50,798 nt of DNA from Gammaproteobacteria bacterium (GCA_028819565.1 JAPPLD010000024.1:1-50798), one strand, 5' to 3'; shown: positions 8,405 to 16,954, counted from the stretch's first letter. A program made the numbers and translations. Notes: a model not told the origin generated them from the letters alone.

Positions 8405-8443
8405 ATCTTATCGAAGAAATCTGCTTTACGTCAAGCGTAAAGC
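8405..8443 (-). promoter_or_regulatory. higBA promoter with palindromic operator
   Basis: Reading the minus strand, a TTGACG -35 (8429-8434) and TAAGAT -10 (8405-8410) are 18 nt apart and point at higB. A perfect inverted repeat, GCTTTACG / CGTAAAGC with a 5-nt centre (8423-8443), covers the -35. This is the expected architecture for an autoregulated TA operon, with HigA as the likely ligand. The palindrome and boxes are seen directly; the regulator is inferred. Confidence 0.65.
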
Positions 8444-8490
8444 TTTTGGGCTCCACGCCAGGAAATTTGGCGAGGAATTATTAACATAAC

Positions 8491-8518
8491 TTGACAGACG
8501 CAAACCAAGCATCATAAT
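8491..8518 (+). promoter_or_regulatory. Sigma-70-type promoter for the exported cupin/peroxidase locus
   Basis: A consensus TTGACA at 8491-8496, a 16-nt spacer, and CATAAT at 8513-8518 lie 26 nt upstream of the cupin ATG. It is divergent from the higBA promoter about 50 nt away. It would give a short leader of about 20 nt containing the AGGAGG Shine-Dalgarno. Confidence 0.7.
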
Positions 8519-8543
8519 CCGAACAGATCCTAGGAGGAACATC

Positions 8544-8981
8544 ATGCAACCCAAAAACAGAACCCCTCTCGCCCTGCTCGTCTCGGCCATGCTGGCCTGC
8601 GCAGGCACTGCGATCGCCGATGAACATGGCGGAGCGAAAATGACCACCCACAAAGGCGCCGCGGACATGGAACTGGCTTCCATGGGCATCGAAGGCATTG
8701 AAGCCGCTTTGTCCGACATCATTACTTCGGACGAAAACGCGCCGCTGACCTGTGGCCTGTTCAGCCTGGCAAAAAGCAACCCTCTGGAGTACACCTACAC
8801 GTACAACGAAGCCAAGTTCATCGTGTCTGGAGAAATGACCCTGGCCGAAGAGGGCGGCGAGACGTTCCACGCGACTGCAGGCGACATTATCTATTTTGAT
8901 AAGGGCGCGAAGATCACGTTCACGTCGGATTCGTCGGGCCTCGCCTTCTTCTGCGGCCAAAGAGCCAAAGGAGAACTTTGA
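8544..8981 (+). CDS. Exported cupin-domain protein
   Basis: A 145-residue protein with a signal peptide (about residues 1-25, ending ...GTAIADEH). It also has a single cupin-like beta-barrel in which FIVSGEMTL, FHATAGDIIYFDKGAKITF and GLAFFCG resemble the EutQ/DUF861 group. The mature N-terminus is rich in His and Met (EHGGAKMTTHKG, MELASMGIEGIE), which could bind metal. A strong AGGAGG lies before the ATG. It is the first gene of a three-gene exported set followed by an unknown 483-aa protein and a di-heme peroxidase. Substrate and function are unknown. Confidence 0.72.
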   Translation: MQPKNRTPLALLVSAMLACAGTAIADEHGGAKMTTHKGAADMELASMGIEGIEAALSDIITSDENAPLTCGLFSLAKSNPLEYTYTYNEAKFIVSGEMTLAEEGGETFHATAGDIIYFDKGAKITFTSDSSGLAFFCGQRAKGEL

Positions 8982-9025
8982 ATTATCCCCCCTCGAACGA
9001 GTCAAAGTAGGCAGGAGGTAAAACC

Positions 9026-10477
9026 ATGAAACCAATAAACTCAACCCTACTCGGCCTCGCAGGTGCGTGGCTGCTGATCGCGTCCACTCCGCTGGGTGCA
9101 GACGAGGCCGGCCACATCAGGGACCTGACGATGGGCGATCCCTACTACTACACGAGCGATCAGGCTATCGGGGAGGATGACGGGCAAAAGTTGCTGGTCG
9201 GCGAAGGCCGTCCCAAGACGACGCATTCCAGCATTCCCCATCTGCCGGTTTTCTCCGGACATATGAACACGAACTACACCTACCGCTTCGTGAACGTGGT
9301 GGAACAGACCATGACGATGATCGGGGAAGGCAAGCATGGCCTGTGGCGGGTGCAGGACAACGGGACGATCCGGGAGTACCGCAAGAAGGACACCCAAGGG
9401 CTGCCGGATGGAGCTGACCTGTTTGACGAAGCCAATCTGGCCACGATCGAGAACGACTACGCCAGCTACATTCCGGAGGAGAGCTGGGGAGGGTACAAGC
9501 ATCCCCACCAGCGGCTGACGGAAGACGGGCACCTGAACTTCATCGATCTGCCCCTGCACCATCCCAAGTACAAGGGCAAGTACGACGACCACGTGGCCAT
9601 CGACCTGCCGCATTTCTACTGCACGATGTCTGCGAACCAGTATCCCTACGCCAGGAAGGCGGTGGACTACTCGTTCAGCCAGCCCGGCGCGAACCAGATC
9701 GGTCCGCTCGGCAAACGTGCTGGCCTCGATGTCAACGAGCTGTACACGAAAGTTCTGCGCATCAACCTGTTTCCGGATGCCCGGGCCTGGATCAATGTCG
9801 GCGGCGAGGATGAAAACTCGGTCGATTGGCAGGCCGTGGACGTCAGCAAGACGAATGCCGAGTTCTACCTGATCGAACGACCCTTCTTCAACGAGCCCTA
9901 CCTGTTCATCACGGCGGTCTTCGACAACCCGGACAATAAGGACTTCCGGTATGTCCGCCCGGACGGCGAATACTACAAGCACGTCAAGGAGAGCGGCCAG
10001 GAGGTCAAGACCGAAATCACGTACGAACCCCGGTTCCATCTGGAGAACGGGACCACGGCTGCGGCAAAGGGCCTGCCCGTGTATGGCGTCCACCACCCCA
10101 ACCGCGCGGCCTTCGGCGGCGGCGGGGCATGCCCCCTGAAAGGCGGTGACTGGAGCAACTACCCGAAAACCACAGGCGCAGCAGGCTGGCCGACGAATTA
10201 CGAGGAGGTCACGCCGCTGTGCGACGGGGTTCTGGTCGACATCAAGTTCTACGCAAACCTGGACGGACAAGGCTGGGACAATCCGACCAAGTACCTGGCG
10301 AATGCCGGGCACGGCCAGGAAGAAGTCACCTACACGCTGGAACCAGGCGAATACGGCGTCTACACGGATCCCTACCTGACGGAGAAGGGTGAAAAGAACC
10401 CGCACGCCATAGATCTGGGCGACGAACTCACCTTGAAGTATCCCGCCGTAGAGAAGCCGGTAACGCCGGCCGAGTAG
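9026..10477 (+). CDS. Exported protein of unknown function (483 aa)
   Basis: I do not recognise this family. The product has a signal peptide (about residues 1-26, ending STPLGADE). The mature body is rich in Tyr, Trp and His, with clusters such as HPHQRLTEDGH, LPLHHPKYKGKYDDH and VYGVHHPNRA. Only three cysteines are visible (in FYCTMS, GGACPLK and TPLCDG). There are no membrane segments and no CxxCH haem motif. It sits 44 nt after the exported cupin with a strong AGGAGG, and 85 nt before a di-heme peroxidase, so the three probably form one unit. By analogy with MbnP/MbnH and CorA/CorB, it could be a periplasmic or surface substrate of the peroxidase. That is inference from context only. Confidence 0.7.
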   Translation: MKPINSTLLGLAGAWLLIASTPLGADEAGHIRDLTMGDPYYYTSDQAIGEDDGQKLLVGEGRPKTTHSSIPHLPVFSGHMNTNYTYRFVNVVEQTMTMIGEGKHGLWRVQDNGTIREYRKKDTQGLPDGADLFDEANLATIENDYASYIPEESWGGYKHPHQRLTEDGHLNFIDLPLHHPKYKGKYDDHVAIDLPHFYCTMSANQYPYARKAVDYSFSQPGANQIGPLGKRAGLDVNELYTKVLRINLFPDARAWINVGGEDENSVDWQAVDVSKTNAEFYLIERPFFNEPYLFITAVFDNPDNKDFRYVRPDGEYYKHVKESGQEVKTEITYEPRFHLENGTTAAAKGLPVYGVHHPNRAAFGGGGACPLKGGDWSNYPKTTGAAGWPTNYEEVTPLCDGVLVDIKFYANLDGQGWDNPTKYLANAGHGQEEVTYTLEPGEYGVYTDPYLTEKGEKNPHAIDLGDELTLKYPAVEKPVTPAE

Positions 10478-10488
10478 GATTTCTGTTC

Positions 10489-10523
10489 CCGGGAGCCCCG
10501 AAAGCGAAAATCAGGACTCCCGG
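10489..10523 (+). other. Inverted repeat between the 483-aa gene and the peroxidase gene
   Basis: CCGGGAG (10489-10495) pairs with CTCCCGG (10517-10523) across a 21-nt loop, starting 12 nt after the stop codon. There is no T-tract, so it is not a classical terminator. It may be an mRNA 3'-end stabiliser or attenuator that lowers expression of the downstream peroxidase. Confidence 0.4.
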
Positions 10524-10562
10524 ACAAGCCGGCGACCTGTCGCCGCACCTTGACTGTCTCTG

Positions 10563-12245
10563 ATGAGCCTTCGCATGATTCTTCTCGCTGCAACGGCTGC
10601 CGCGAGCCTCGGCGGTTTGGCTCAAGCCGGCGAAGCACCGGCATCCGACCCTGCTGAAGTCCTCCATGGAGAACGATTGTTCCTTGAGACCCGGTTTGCC
10701 CAGCGTTTTCATGATTTCGTGACCCGAGGCGGCAACATCAACGGGCCGCTTGATCAAGGCGACCCGAAACTGGAGAAAACCTACCGGTTCTTCGGGCTTC
10801 CGCCCTACCAGATTCCGTTCGCACCAGGCCCATTCGAGGGATCGTCCTACAACTGCCGAACCTGCCACTTGGTGGACGAGCATGTCGGACAGCAGGAACT
10901 CGGCATGCGTGCCTACAACGATTTTGCCTCCCGGAGTCCCCTGCCTGAACGGGATGACGGACAATCCGTGACTGTGCGGAATTCGCCGGTGCTGGTGGGT
11001 TCCCTGGCGCCCAGAGACCCTTTCCTCCTGCATGTCGACGGGGAGTTTGCTTCGGCTCGGGAGGTAATCATTGCCACGCTCACGGGGCGCAACCTGGGCT
11101 GGCTGCCCGACGAGGGCGATCTGGCCGCACGCCATGCCTGCGAAGTCATCCGGAAAGACGACGGGACGGGCGCATTAGCGAAGGAATTCGGCGGATTCAG
11201 TTATTCTGAAGTGTTCTCCAGCGTTTCGGGATCCGGGGAGGCATTGCCCGAAGAGCATCGGATTGCAGCAGAACTGCGCATATACGTGCCGGAAAGTTCT
11301 TGTGATGAGATTCTGATCGGCGTGGCCAACCTGATCGAACACTATCTCGCGGACCTGAAATTCTCTAAAGAGGCAGACATCCTTTCACCCTACGATCAGT
11401 TTCTGTTGATCAACGACCTGCCCACCCGCCCGGACGCAGGCGAATCGGACGAGGATTACAGCGACCGGCTGCTGGCGCAGATCAATTCGCTCAATGAAAG
11501 CGGCAAACTGCAATTCGTGGAACGCAACCCTGCGACGGAGGATGGAGGATTCCGGTTTCACGACCAGCCCTACCGGTTCGGTGAAATCGAACTGCAGGGG
11601 CTGCGGATTTTCTTCAACCGGAAACCTGCCGTCGAACGCGGTGTCGGAAACTGCGGATCCTGCCACGCGGCCCCGCATTTCACGGATTTCGGTTTTCACA
11701 ACATCGGCGTGACCCAAGTGGAATATGAAGCCATACACGGACAAGGTTCGTTCTGGAAACTGCTGATCCCGACAGCCGGACAACGCAACGAGCAGGCGAA
11801 TATCTACCTGCCCGCAACTGCTGCGAATCCGGACCGGCAGGGCATGTTCCGCAGGCCCGCATCGGAATCCGAGCCGATGGCGACGGATCTGGGTGCCTGG
11901 AACATCTTCATGAACGAAGACTATCCGAACGCTCAGGAGCCCCTACACCGTTCGTTCTGCCAGAACGGAACGGGCTGCAAGACCGCGGACCAGGCCCTCG
12001 AACAGTCCATTGCGGCATTCAAGACCCCGACGCTGAGGGATCTGGGTCATTCGGCCCCCTACATGCACAATGGCCAGATCAGCGACCTGCATGCCTCGGT
12101 CGCGTTCTACATCGCCGCCTCCGCGAGCAGCCGGAACGGGACGATCCGAAATGCGGATCCTGAGCTGCGGGATATCCGGATCACGCCGAACGATATCCAG
12201 CCGCTGGTGAGTTTTCTGATTTCCTTGTACGAAGACTACGAATAA
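10563..12245 (+). CDS. Exported di-heme cytochrome c peroxidase/MauG-family protein
   Basis: A 560-residue exported protein with a signal peptide (about residues 1-22). It has two haem-binding CxxCH motifs, CRTCH at residues 98-102 and CGSCH at 364-368. The C-terminal LGHSAPYMHNG motif of the bacterial cytochrome c peroxidase/MauG superfamily is also present. At 560 residues it is much longer than the classical peroxidase (about 320-350). The extra length lies mainly between the two haem motifs and before APYMHNG. Family members either reduce peroxide or oxidise aromatic side chains of partner proteins. Linkage to the unknown 483-aa protein suggests the second possibility. The Shine-Dalgarno is weak; ATG 10563 and another ATG 12 nt later are both possible starts. 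Confidence 0.85.
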   Translation: MSLRMILLAATAAASLGGLAQAGEAPASDPAEVLHGERLFLETRFAQRFHDFVTRGGNINGPLDQGDPKLEKTYRFFGLPPYQIPFAPGPFEGSSYNCRTCHLVDEHVGQQELGMRAYNDFASRSPLPERDDGQSVTVRNSPVLVGSLAPRDPFLLHVDGEFASAREVIIATLTGRNLGWLPDEGDLAARHACEVIRKDDGTGALAKEFGGFSYSEVFSSVSGSGEALPEEHRIAAELRIYVPESSCDEILIGVANLIEHYLADLKFSKEADILSPYDQFLLINDLPTRPDAGESDEDYSDRLLAQINSLNESGKLQFVERNPATEDGGFRFHDQPYRFGEIELQGLRIFFNRKPAVERGVGNCGSCHAAPHFTDFGFHNIGVTQVEYEAIHGQGSFWKLLIPTAGQRNEQANIYLPATAANPDRQGMFRRPASESEPMATDLGAWNIFMNEDYPNAQEPLHRSFCQNGTGCKTADQALEQSIAAFKTPTLRDLGHSAPYMHNGQISDLHASVAFYIAASASSRNGTIRNADPELRDIRITPNDIQPLVSFLISLYEDYE

Positions 12246-12255
12246 AGCCCCAACA

Positions 12256-12286
12256 GGCCGGAAAAGACCGGCCATGTATGTATAAT
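12256..12286 (+). promoter_or_regulatory. Hairpin and -10-like TATAAT upstream of glnA
   Basis: The 158-nt gap before glnA contains a 6-bp inverted repeat GGCCGG / CCGGCC (12256-12273) followed by a perfect TATAAT (12281-12286) without a convincing -35. No T-tract follows the hairpin. I saw no forward sigma-54 (-24/-12) motif. This may be a sigma-70-type glnA promoter that needs an activator. Confidence 0.35.
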
Positions 12287-12403
12287 GCCGCCCACAGGGG
12301 ATTGCGCCAGACGCGCCAGTGTGCCTGATCGAACCGGACAGGCGCAGGTGGGCGTTTCACTGCGTCTCCCCGTGCTTGAATTTGCTACTCTGGAGCCTGA
12401 GTT

Positions 12404-13816
12404 ATGAGCCCTGAAGAAATTCTCAAGACAATTGAAGAGTCGGATGTTCGTTTTATCGACTTCCGCTTCACCGACACCCGCGGCAAGGAACAGCATGTCT
12501 CCGTACCGGCCAGCGTCGTCGACGAAGATACCTTCGAACATGGAAAGATGTTCGACGGATCTTCGATTGCCGGCTGGAAAGGCATCAACGAATCCGACAT
12601 GATCCTCATGCCGGATCCGAGCACTGCGGTCATGGATCCGTTCTACACCGAAGCGACGCTGCTGTTGCGTTGCGACGTGATCGAGCCGACCACCATGCGT
12701 CCCTACGCACGCGATACCCGCGGCATCGCCAAAAAGGCCGAGGAATATCTCAAGTCCACGGGCCTCGCCGATACCGCGTATTTTGGCCCGGAACCTGAAT
12801 TTTTCATCTTCGACAGCGCTCGCTGGGCGGATGAAATGCACCGTTGCATGTACGAGGTGGATTCGGACGAAGGCTGCTGGAATTCGGATCGCGAAGATTT
12901 CGAGGATTCGAACATCGGCCACCGCCCGGGACCCAAGGGCGGGTACTTCCCGGTACCGCCGGTCGACAGCCTGCAGGACATCCGCTCCGTCATGTGCGAG
13001 ACGCTGGAAGACATGGGCGTTCCGGTCGAGGTTCACCACCATGAGGTCGCCACTGCCGGGCAGTGCGAGATCGGTACCCGCTTCGACTCTCTGGTGCGTC
13101 GTGCAGACATGAACCAGATCATGAAGTACGTGATCATGAATGTCGCGCACAACTTTGGCAAGACCGCAACCTTCATGCCAAAACCCCTGGTCGGCGACAA
13201 CGGCAACGGCATGCACGTGCACCAGTCGCTGAGCAAGGACGGCAAGAACCTGTTCGCCGGTGACGGCGTCGGGGGGCTGTCGGATATGGCCCTGTACTAC
13301 ATCGGGGGCATCCTGAAGCATGCACGGGTGCTGAATGCGTTCGCCAACTCCACCACCAACAGCTATAAGCGGTTGGTGCCGGGTTTTGAAGCGCCGGTGC
13401 TGCTGGCCTACTCCGCGCGCAACCGCTCGGCTGCAGTCCGTATCCCGTTCGTCTCGCATCCGCAGCAGCGTCGTCTTGAAGTCCGCTTCGGCGATTCCTG
13501 CGGGAATCCGTACCTGACCTATGCCTCCATGCTGATGGCCGGTCTTGACGGGATCCGGAACAAGATCGATCCGGGCGAGCCAATGGACAAGGATCTGTAC
13601 GATCTGCCGCCGGAAGAGGAAGCCGCCATCCCGCATGTGTGCCATTCGCTGGACCAGGCGCTGGATGAGCTGGATGCCAACCGCGACTTCCTCAAGGTTG
13701 GCGACGTCTTCAATGACGACGCCATTGATGGCTACATCGAACTCAAGCGCGAGGAAGTGACCCGTCTTCGGGCGGCCACGCATCCGGTCGAGTTCGATAT
13801 GTACTACAGCCTGTAA
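12404..13816 (+). CDS. glnA: Glutamine synthetase type I
   Basis: A 470-residue GSI-beta glutamine synthetase, which makes glutamine from glutamate and ammonia and is the core of nitrogen assimilation. The N-terminal Asp-rich [12 protein letters not shown], the EPEFF metal-site motif, the [13 protein letters not shown] region, the [19 protein letters not shown] block and the RLEVRFGD motif are all intact. The adenylylation Tyr lies at about residue 399 in DLYDLPPEE, so GlnE-type regulation is expected. The two PII-ammonium channel pairs at 41-44.5 kb are its natural regulatory partners. No ntrBC follows it; yicC comes next. Confidence 0.97.
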   Translation: MSPEEILKTIEESDVRFIDFRFTDTRGKEQHVSVPASVVDEDTFEHGKMFDGSSIAGWKGINESDMILMPDPSTAVMDPFYTEATLLLRCDVIEPTTMRPYARDTRGIAKKAEEYLKSTGLADTAYFGPEPEFFIFDSARWADEMHRCMYEVDSDEGCWNSDREDFEDSNIGHRPGPKGGYFPVPPVDSLQDIRSVMCETLEDMGVPVEVHHHEVATAGQCEIGTRFDSLVRRADMNQIMKYVIMNVAHNFGKTATFMPKPLVGDNGNGMHVHQSLSKDGKNLFAGDGVGGLSDMALYYIGGILKHARVLNAFANSTTNSYKRLVPGFEAPVLLAYSARNRSAAVRIPFVSHPQQRRLEVRFGDSCGNPYLTYASMLMAGLDGIRNKIDPGEPMDKDLYDLPPEEEAAIPHVCHSLDQALDELDANRDFLKVGDVFNDDAIDGYIELKREEVTRLRAATHPVEFDMYYSL

Positions 13817-13851
13817 GCTGTTTTGCGCTGACGCAGCCGGTTTTCGGCACG

Positions 13852-14697
13852 ATGCGTAGCATGACCGCGTTTGCCCGCGCCGAGACGAAAGTCGGGCGCG
13901 GGCAGATGGTGGTCGAAATCCGATCCGTCAATCACCGCTACCTGCAACCGGGCTTCCATCTTGCCCGGGAATGTGCCGGGCTGGAGCCTCTCTGGCGCGA
14001 ACAGTTGCGCAAGGTTTGTTCTCGCGGCAAGGTTGACGTCACAGCAAGTTTCCGGCGAGCGGCAGGTGAACCCACCGACGGATACCTCGATCAAACACAA
14101 TTGCGCCGCTTGGTCAGCACCTGCCGACGCCTGTTCCCCCACTCCGATCCGGCCCACGTACTGAACTTGCCTGCGGTCTGGAACGCCGCTTCTGCTCCCG
14201 ACACTGCGCTGGCACCTGCAGTCCAGAAAGCGTTTGACGAGGCGCTGGACGCATTCATCCGACAGCGGGAAAGCGAAGGCGAACGCCTGACGGGCGTCCT
14301 TCACGAGCAGTTGCAGGAAATCGAACAGCAAGTCGTGGCGCTGAAGTCCAAGCGTCCTGCCATACAGCAGGCCCTGCGCGAACGCTGGCAGGCACGCCTG
14401 AAGGAATTGCAGGCTACGGTCGATGCCCAGCGCGTGGAAGAGGAAATCGCGGTTCAGGTGATGCGTGCCGATGTGGACGAGGAATTGGCCCGGCTCGACA
14501 GCCATCTTGAAGAAACCCGGACTGCCTTGAAAGCGGACGGGGCGCAAGGGCGAAAGTTGGACTTTCTGATGCAGGAATTCACGCGCGAAGCGAACACGCT
14601 GGCCTCCAAGGCGCCGGATGTCGAAACCACCAATGCGGCACTGGCCATCAAGGTGCTGGTGGAGCAGATGCGCGAACAGATCCAGAACATCGAGTAG
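13852..14697 (+). CDS. yicC: YicC-family endoribonuclease
   Basis: A 281-residue YicC protein. It has the N-terminal RSMTAFARAE and EIRSVNHRYL motifs and the C-terminal DUF1732 block ending FLMQEFTREANTLASKAPD and ALAIKVLVEQMREQI. YicC proteins are stress-linked endoribonucleases in E. coli. The length is typical. The start is ATG 13852, 35 nt after glnA, with a weak Shine-Dalgarno. Usually gmk follows; here an AT-rich gap and an ATPase follow instead, suggesting insertion or rearrangement. Confidence 0.93.
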   Translation: MRSMTAFARAETKVGRGQMVVEIRSVNHRYLQPGFHLARECAGLEPLWREQLRKVCSRGKVDVTASFRRAAGEPTDGYLDQTQLRRLVSTCRRLFPHSDPAHVLNLPAVWNAASAPDTALAPAVQKAFDEALDAFIRQRESEGERLTGVLHEQLQEIEQQVVALKSKRPAIQQALRERWQARLKELQATVDAQRVEEEIAVQVMRADVDEELARLDSHLEETRTALKADGAQGRKLDFLMQEFTREANTLASKAPDVETTNAALAIKVLVEQMREQIQNIE

Positions 14698-15038
14698 AAC
14701 CGGAGCGGTTTTCTCCCGCCCCGAATCCCGGCAGCAGACCGTCGGGAAAATCCGGGGGCCTTCGGGCATCTCCAACCCGAAATAATGGCGCGAATAGGAA
14801 CAAATGCGCCATTCTGCGCCATTCATCTACATAATCGCGCCATATAGACAAGGAGTTTTTGCCTGCTAATTTTATATGAACAAAGGGCGAGACGCGCCGG
14901 ACGCTTCACAAACTATAACTTTTACCAAGCATAAACTATACATTTACCCAAGATTCTATTAATACTTTCACCAGTTTTTTAGTATAATTTTCCCCATTCC
15001 AACCAGCCGGGCGTCCACGCGCCCAGACCTGGTCTCAA
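14698..15038. other. AT-rich gap with two imperfect 20-bp direct repeats
   Basis: This 341-nt stretch between yicC and the DUF4143 ATPase has no supported gene. Its right half is strikingly AT-rich relative to the flanks. It holds two related 20-nt direct repeats, 14910-14929 and 14933-14952, both of the form AAACTATA-N4-TTACC-like-AAG and 23 nt apart. These may be operator half-sites for the downstream gene, or part of an acquired segment. Confidence 0.5.
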
Positions 15039-16325
15039 GTGACTGACAAAAACCATCTCCTGCCCCGCCACATGAGCACCGAGCTTCGGTCGGCTCTGAC
15101 TTATTCTCCCGTAGTGAACGTCATCGGCCCGAGGCGGGTCGGGAAAACCACACTGGTTAGAGACATTTTGCAGACGGGCAGATTCATCACGCTGGATGAT
15201 CCGACCGTTCTCGATGCCATGGCAAAGGATCCGGTCGGTCAGATCGGCGCACTGACTGCCGGGTTGGCGGATTGGCCTTTGGTCATTGATGAGGCACAAC
15301 GATCGGGAGACATGGCGCTTGCAATCAAGATGGTTGTCGATGCACACCGGCAGACAGGCCAATTCATCCTGACCGGGTCTTCCAATGTGTTCGCCACCAT
15401 GAAAGTGGCGGACTCACTTGCAGGCCGCATGCGGATCCTGAAACTTTGGCCCCTGACGGTCGCTGAAGTCAAATCGCGTCCACCCTCCCGCATTCTCGAC
15501 TGGGCCTGCTCGAAGAACCCAAACCTGCCGGACCTGCCGGAACCGGAATCCACCTCACGCGCCGACTACATCGACCTCATACTCAGGGGCGGCTTCCCAG
15601 AGACCAGAAACATTCCCCTCAAGACAAGGCATGCGGCTTATCGGAACCATGTCGATACCATCGTCGACCGCGATGTCGCGGACCTGCTTCGCGTCCGGAA
15701 AACGGACGCATTGCGAAAACTGATCGTGCAACTGGCTGTCCGCACGGGTGAAATACTCAACGTCACACAACTCTGCAAATTGATTGGCGTGCAACGTCAG
15801 ACGGCCGAACAGTATCTGGATGTGCTGCTTCGGCTTTCCATTGTCGTGAAACTTGGAGCTTGGGCATCAGGCGAGCACTACCGGGAAATCAAAAACGCCA
15901 AAAACCATTTCGTAGATACCGGCATGGCGGCGGCTCTGCGCAACCTGAACCCGGACACCTTCGACGCCGATGCCAACCCGGCAGCGCTGGGCGGACTGCT
16001 GGAGAGCTTCGTGTTCGCCGAACTCCTCCGGTCCGAACCTTACCAGGAGCACGGTTTCAATTTTTATCACTGGCGCGACCAGCGAGGTCGCGAAATCGAC
16101 GTCCTTGCCGAGAGTGGACATCGCCTGATCACCTTCGAGGTCAAAGCGGCCTCTTCGGTGAGTTGGGAAGACTTCGGGCATATGGTCTGGTTTTCGACCG
16201 AGGGTCCCGGCAAGAACCGGTCCGTCACCTCGATCATCTTCTACCTTGGAGAACAAAAACTTGCCTTTGGGGAGAATCGATTTGCCTTGCCTGTCAGCAG
16301 CCTATGGTCGGAATCGAACAAATGA
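15039..16325 (+). CDS. AAA ATPase with DUF4143 domain
   Basis: A 428-residue ATPase of the AAA_14/DUF4143 family. Walker A is GPRRVGKTT (about residues 30-38), Walker B is WPLVIDEAQ, and the sensor is FILTGSSN. The C-terminal DUF4143 region ends with a restriction-endonuclease-like EIDVLAE...ITFEVKAA motif, reminiscent of PD-(D/E)xK folds. The biological role of the family is not settled; members are scattered, often horizontally acquired, and sometimes linked to TA or defence loci. The GTG at 15039 or the ATG at 15072 could be the start. The AT-rich upstream gap supports transfer. Confidence 0.88.
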   Translation: MTDKNHLLPRHMSTELRSALTYSPVVNVIGPRRVGKTTLVRDILQTGRFITLDDPTVLDAMAKDPVGQIGALTAGLADWPLVIDEAQRSGDMALAIKMVVDAHRQTGQFILTGSSNVFATMKVADSLAGRMRILKLWPLTVAEVKSRPPSRILDWACSKNPNLPDLPEPESTSRADYIDLILRGGFPETRNIPLKTRHAAYRNHVDTIVDRDVADLLRVRKTDALRKLIVQLAVRTGEILNVTQLCKLIGVQRQTAEQYLDVLLRLSIVVKLGAWASGEHYREIKNAKNHFVDTGMAAALRNLNPDTFDADANPAALGGLLESFVFAELLRSEPYQEHGFNFYHWRDQRGREIDVLAESGHRLITFEVKAASSVSWEDFGHMVWFSTEGPGKNRSVTSIIFYLGEQKLAFGENRFALPVSSLWSESNK

Positions 16326-16394
16326 AAGAAAGAGTTCTCCAAGCATTTCTCCGACGGCCATGATAGAGTAGCGCCGTTTCCGGTGCTGTACGAC

Positions 16395-16892
16395 ATGATT
16401 CCCCTGGCAATCCTGACCTGTGGAGGGACCTTTGACAAGGTCTACTACGACGCCCTGAGCGATTACTCCATCGGGGCACCCTGTGCACCAGACCTTCTGG
16501 CCGAAGCCGGCATGCAGGACGGCTGGGAACTGATCGAAGTGATGCGCAAGGATAGCCTGGACATGACCGACGACGATCGCCAGACCCTGCGCACGGCTGC
16601 GGCAAGTTGCAGAGCCTCGCGACTCGTGGTGATCCACGGCACTGACACCATGGCGGAATCCGCCGCAGTGCTGGCCGACATTCCAGAAAAAACCATCGTG
16701 CTGACCGGTGCCATGAGTCCCGCCCGGTTCCGCCAGACCGATGCCCCTTTCAACCTTGGTTTCGCCATTGGCGCTGCACTCACTGCTGGTCACGGCACCT
16801 ATATCGCCATGGGTGGACGGCTGTACCCGCATGACGAAGTCAGGAAAAATCGGAAGCAAGGACGGTTCGAGCCGACGACCCCTGCCTCTTGA
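16395..16892 (+). CDS. Half-length type I asparaginase-like protein
   Basis: A 165-residue protein matching only the N-terminal catalytic domain of L-asparaginase. It has LAILTCGGTFDK with the first Thr, then VIHGTDTM with the second catalytic Thr-Asp, and KTIVLTGAM. The usual C-terminal domain of a roughly 330-residue asparaginase is absent, and the reading frame closes cleanly. Short stand-alone versions occur in proteobacteria, so this need not be a pseudogene. ATG 16395 is chosen because the family begins MIPLAILTCGG. Its stop codon overlaps the -35 of the hsp20 promoter. Confidence 0.8.
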   Translation: MIPLAILTCGGTFDKVYYDALSDYSIGAPCAPDLLAEAGMQDGWELIEVMRKDSLDMTDDDRQTLRTAAASCRASRLVVIHGTDTMAESAAVLADIPEKTIVLTGAMSPARFRQTDAPFNLGFAIGAALTAGHGTYIAMGGRLYPHDEVRKNRKQGRFEPTTPAS

Positions 16893-16924
16893 AATTCTCT
16901 GCATCTCACCTCATTAAATGAGGT
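16888..16924 (+). promoter_or_regulatory. Sigma-32-type heat-shock promoter with overlapping palindrome
   Basis: CTTGAAA (16888-16894) is separated by 14 nt from CCTCATTA (16909-16916), close to the E. coli sigma-32 consensus CTTGAAA / CCCCATNT. A perfect inverted repeat ACCTCAT-TAA-ATGAGGT (16908-16924) covers the -10 and the likely start site. It lies about 30 nt upstream of the hsp20 ATG and overlaps the end of the asparaginase-like gene. Confidence 0.72.
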
Positions 16925-16954
16925 ACATGGGGATGTTTACACAGGAGGTAAATC

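Noticed and set aside
8371-8406. Longer HigB starting at 8406
   Set aside because: That start lies in the predicted -10 box; GTG 8370 has a Shine-Dalgarno and gives normal length.
12303-12321. Sigma-54-like TGGCGC-N-GC motif upstream of glnA
   Set aside because: The spacing fits, but it lies on the minus strand, facing away from glnA, and the bases match the consensus poorly.
15860-16363. Frameshifted second half of the DUF4143 ATPase
   Set aside because: The main frame continues unbroken through the DUF4143 and EVK motifs; the other frame is a shadow.
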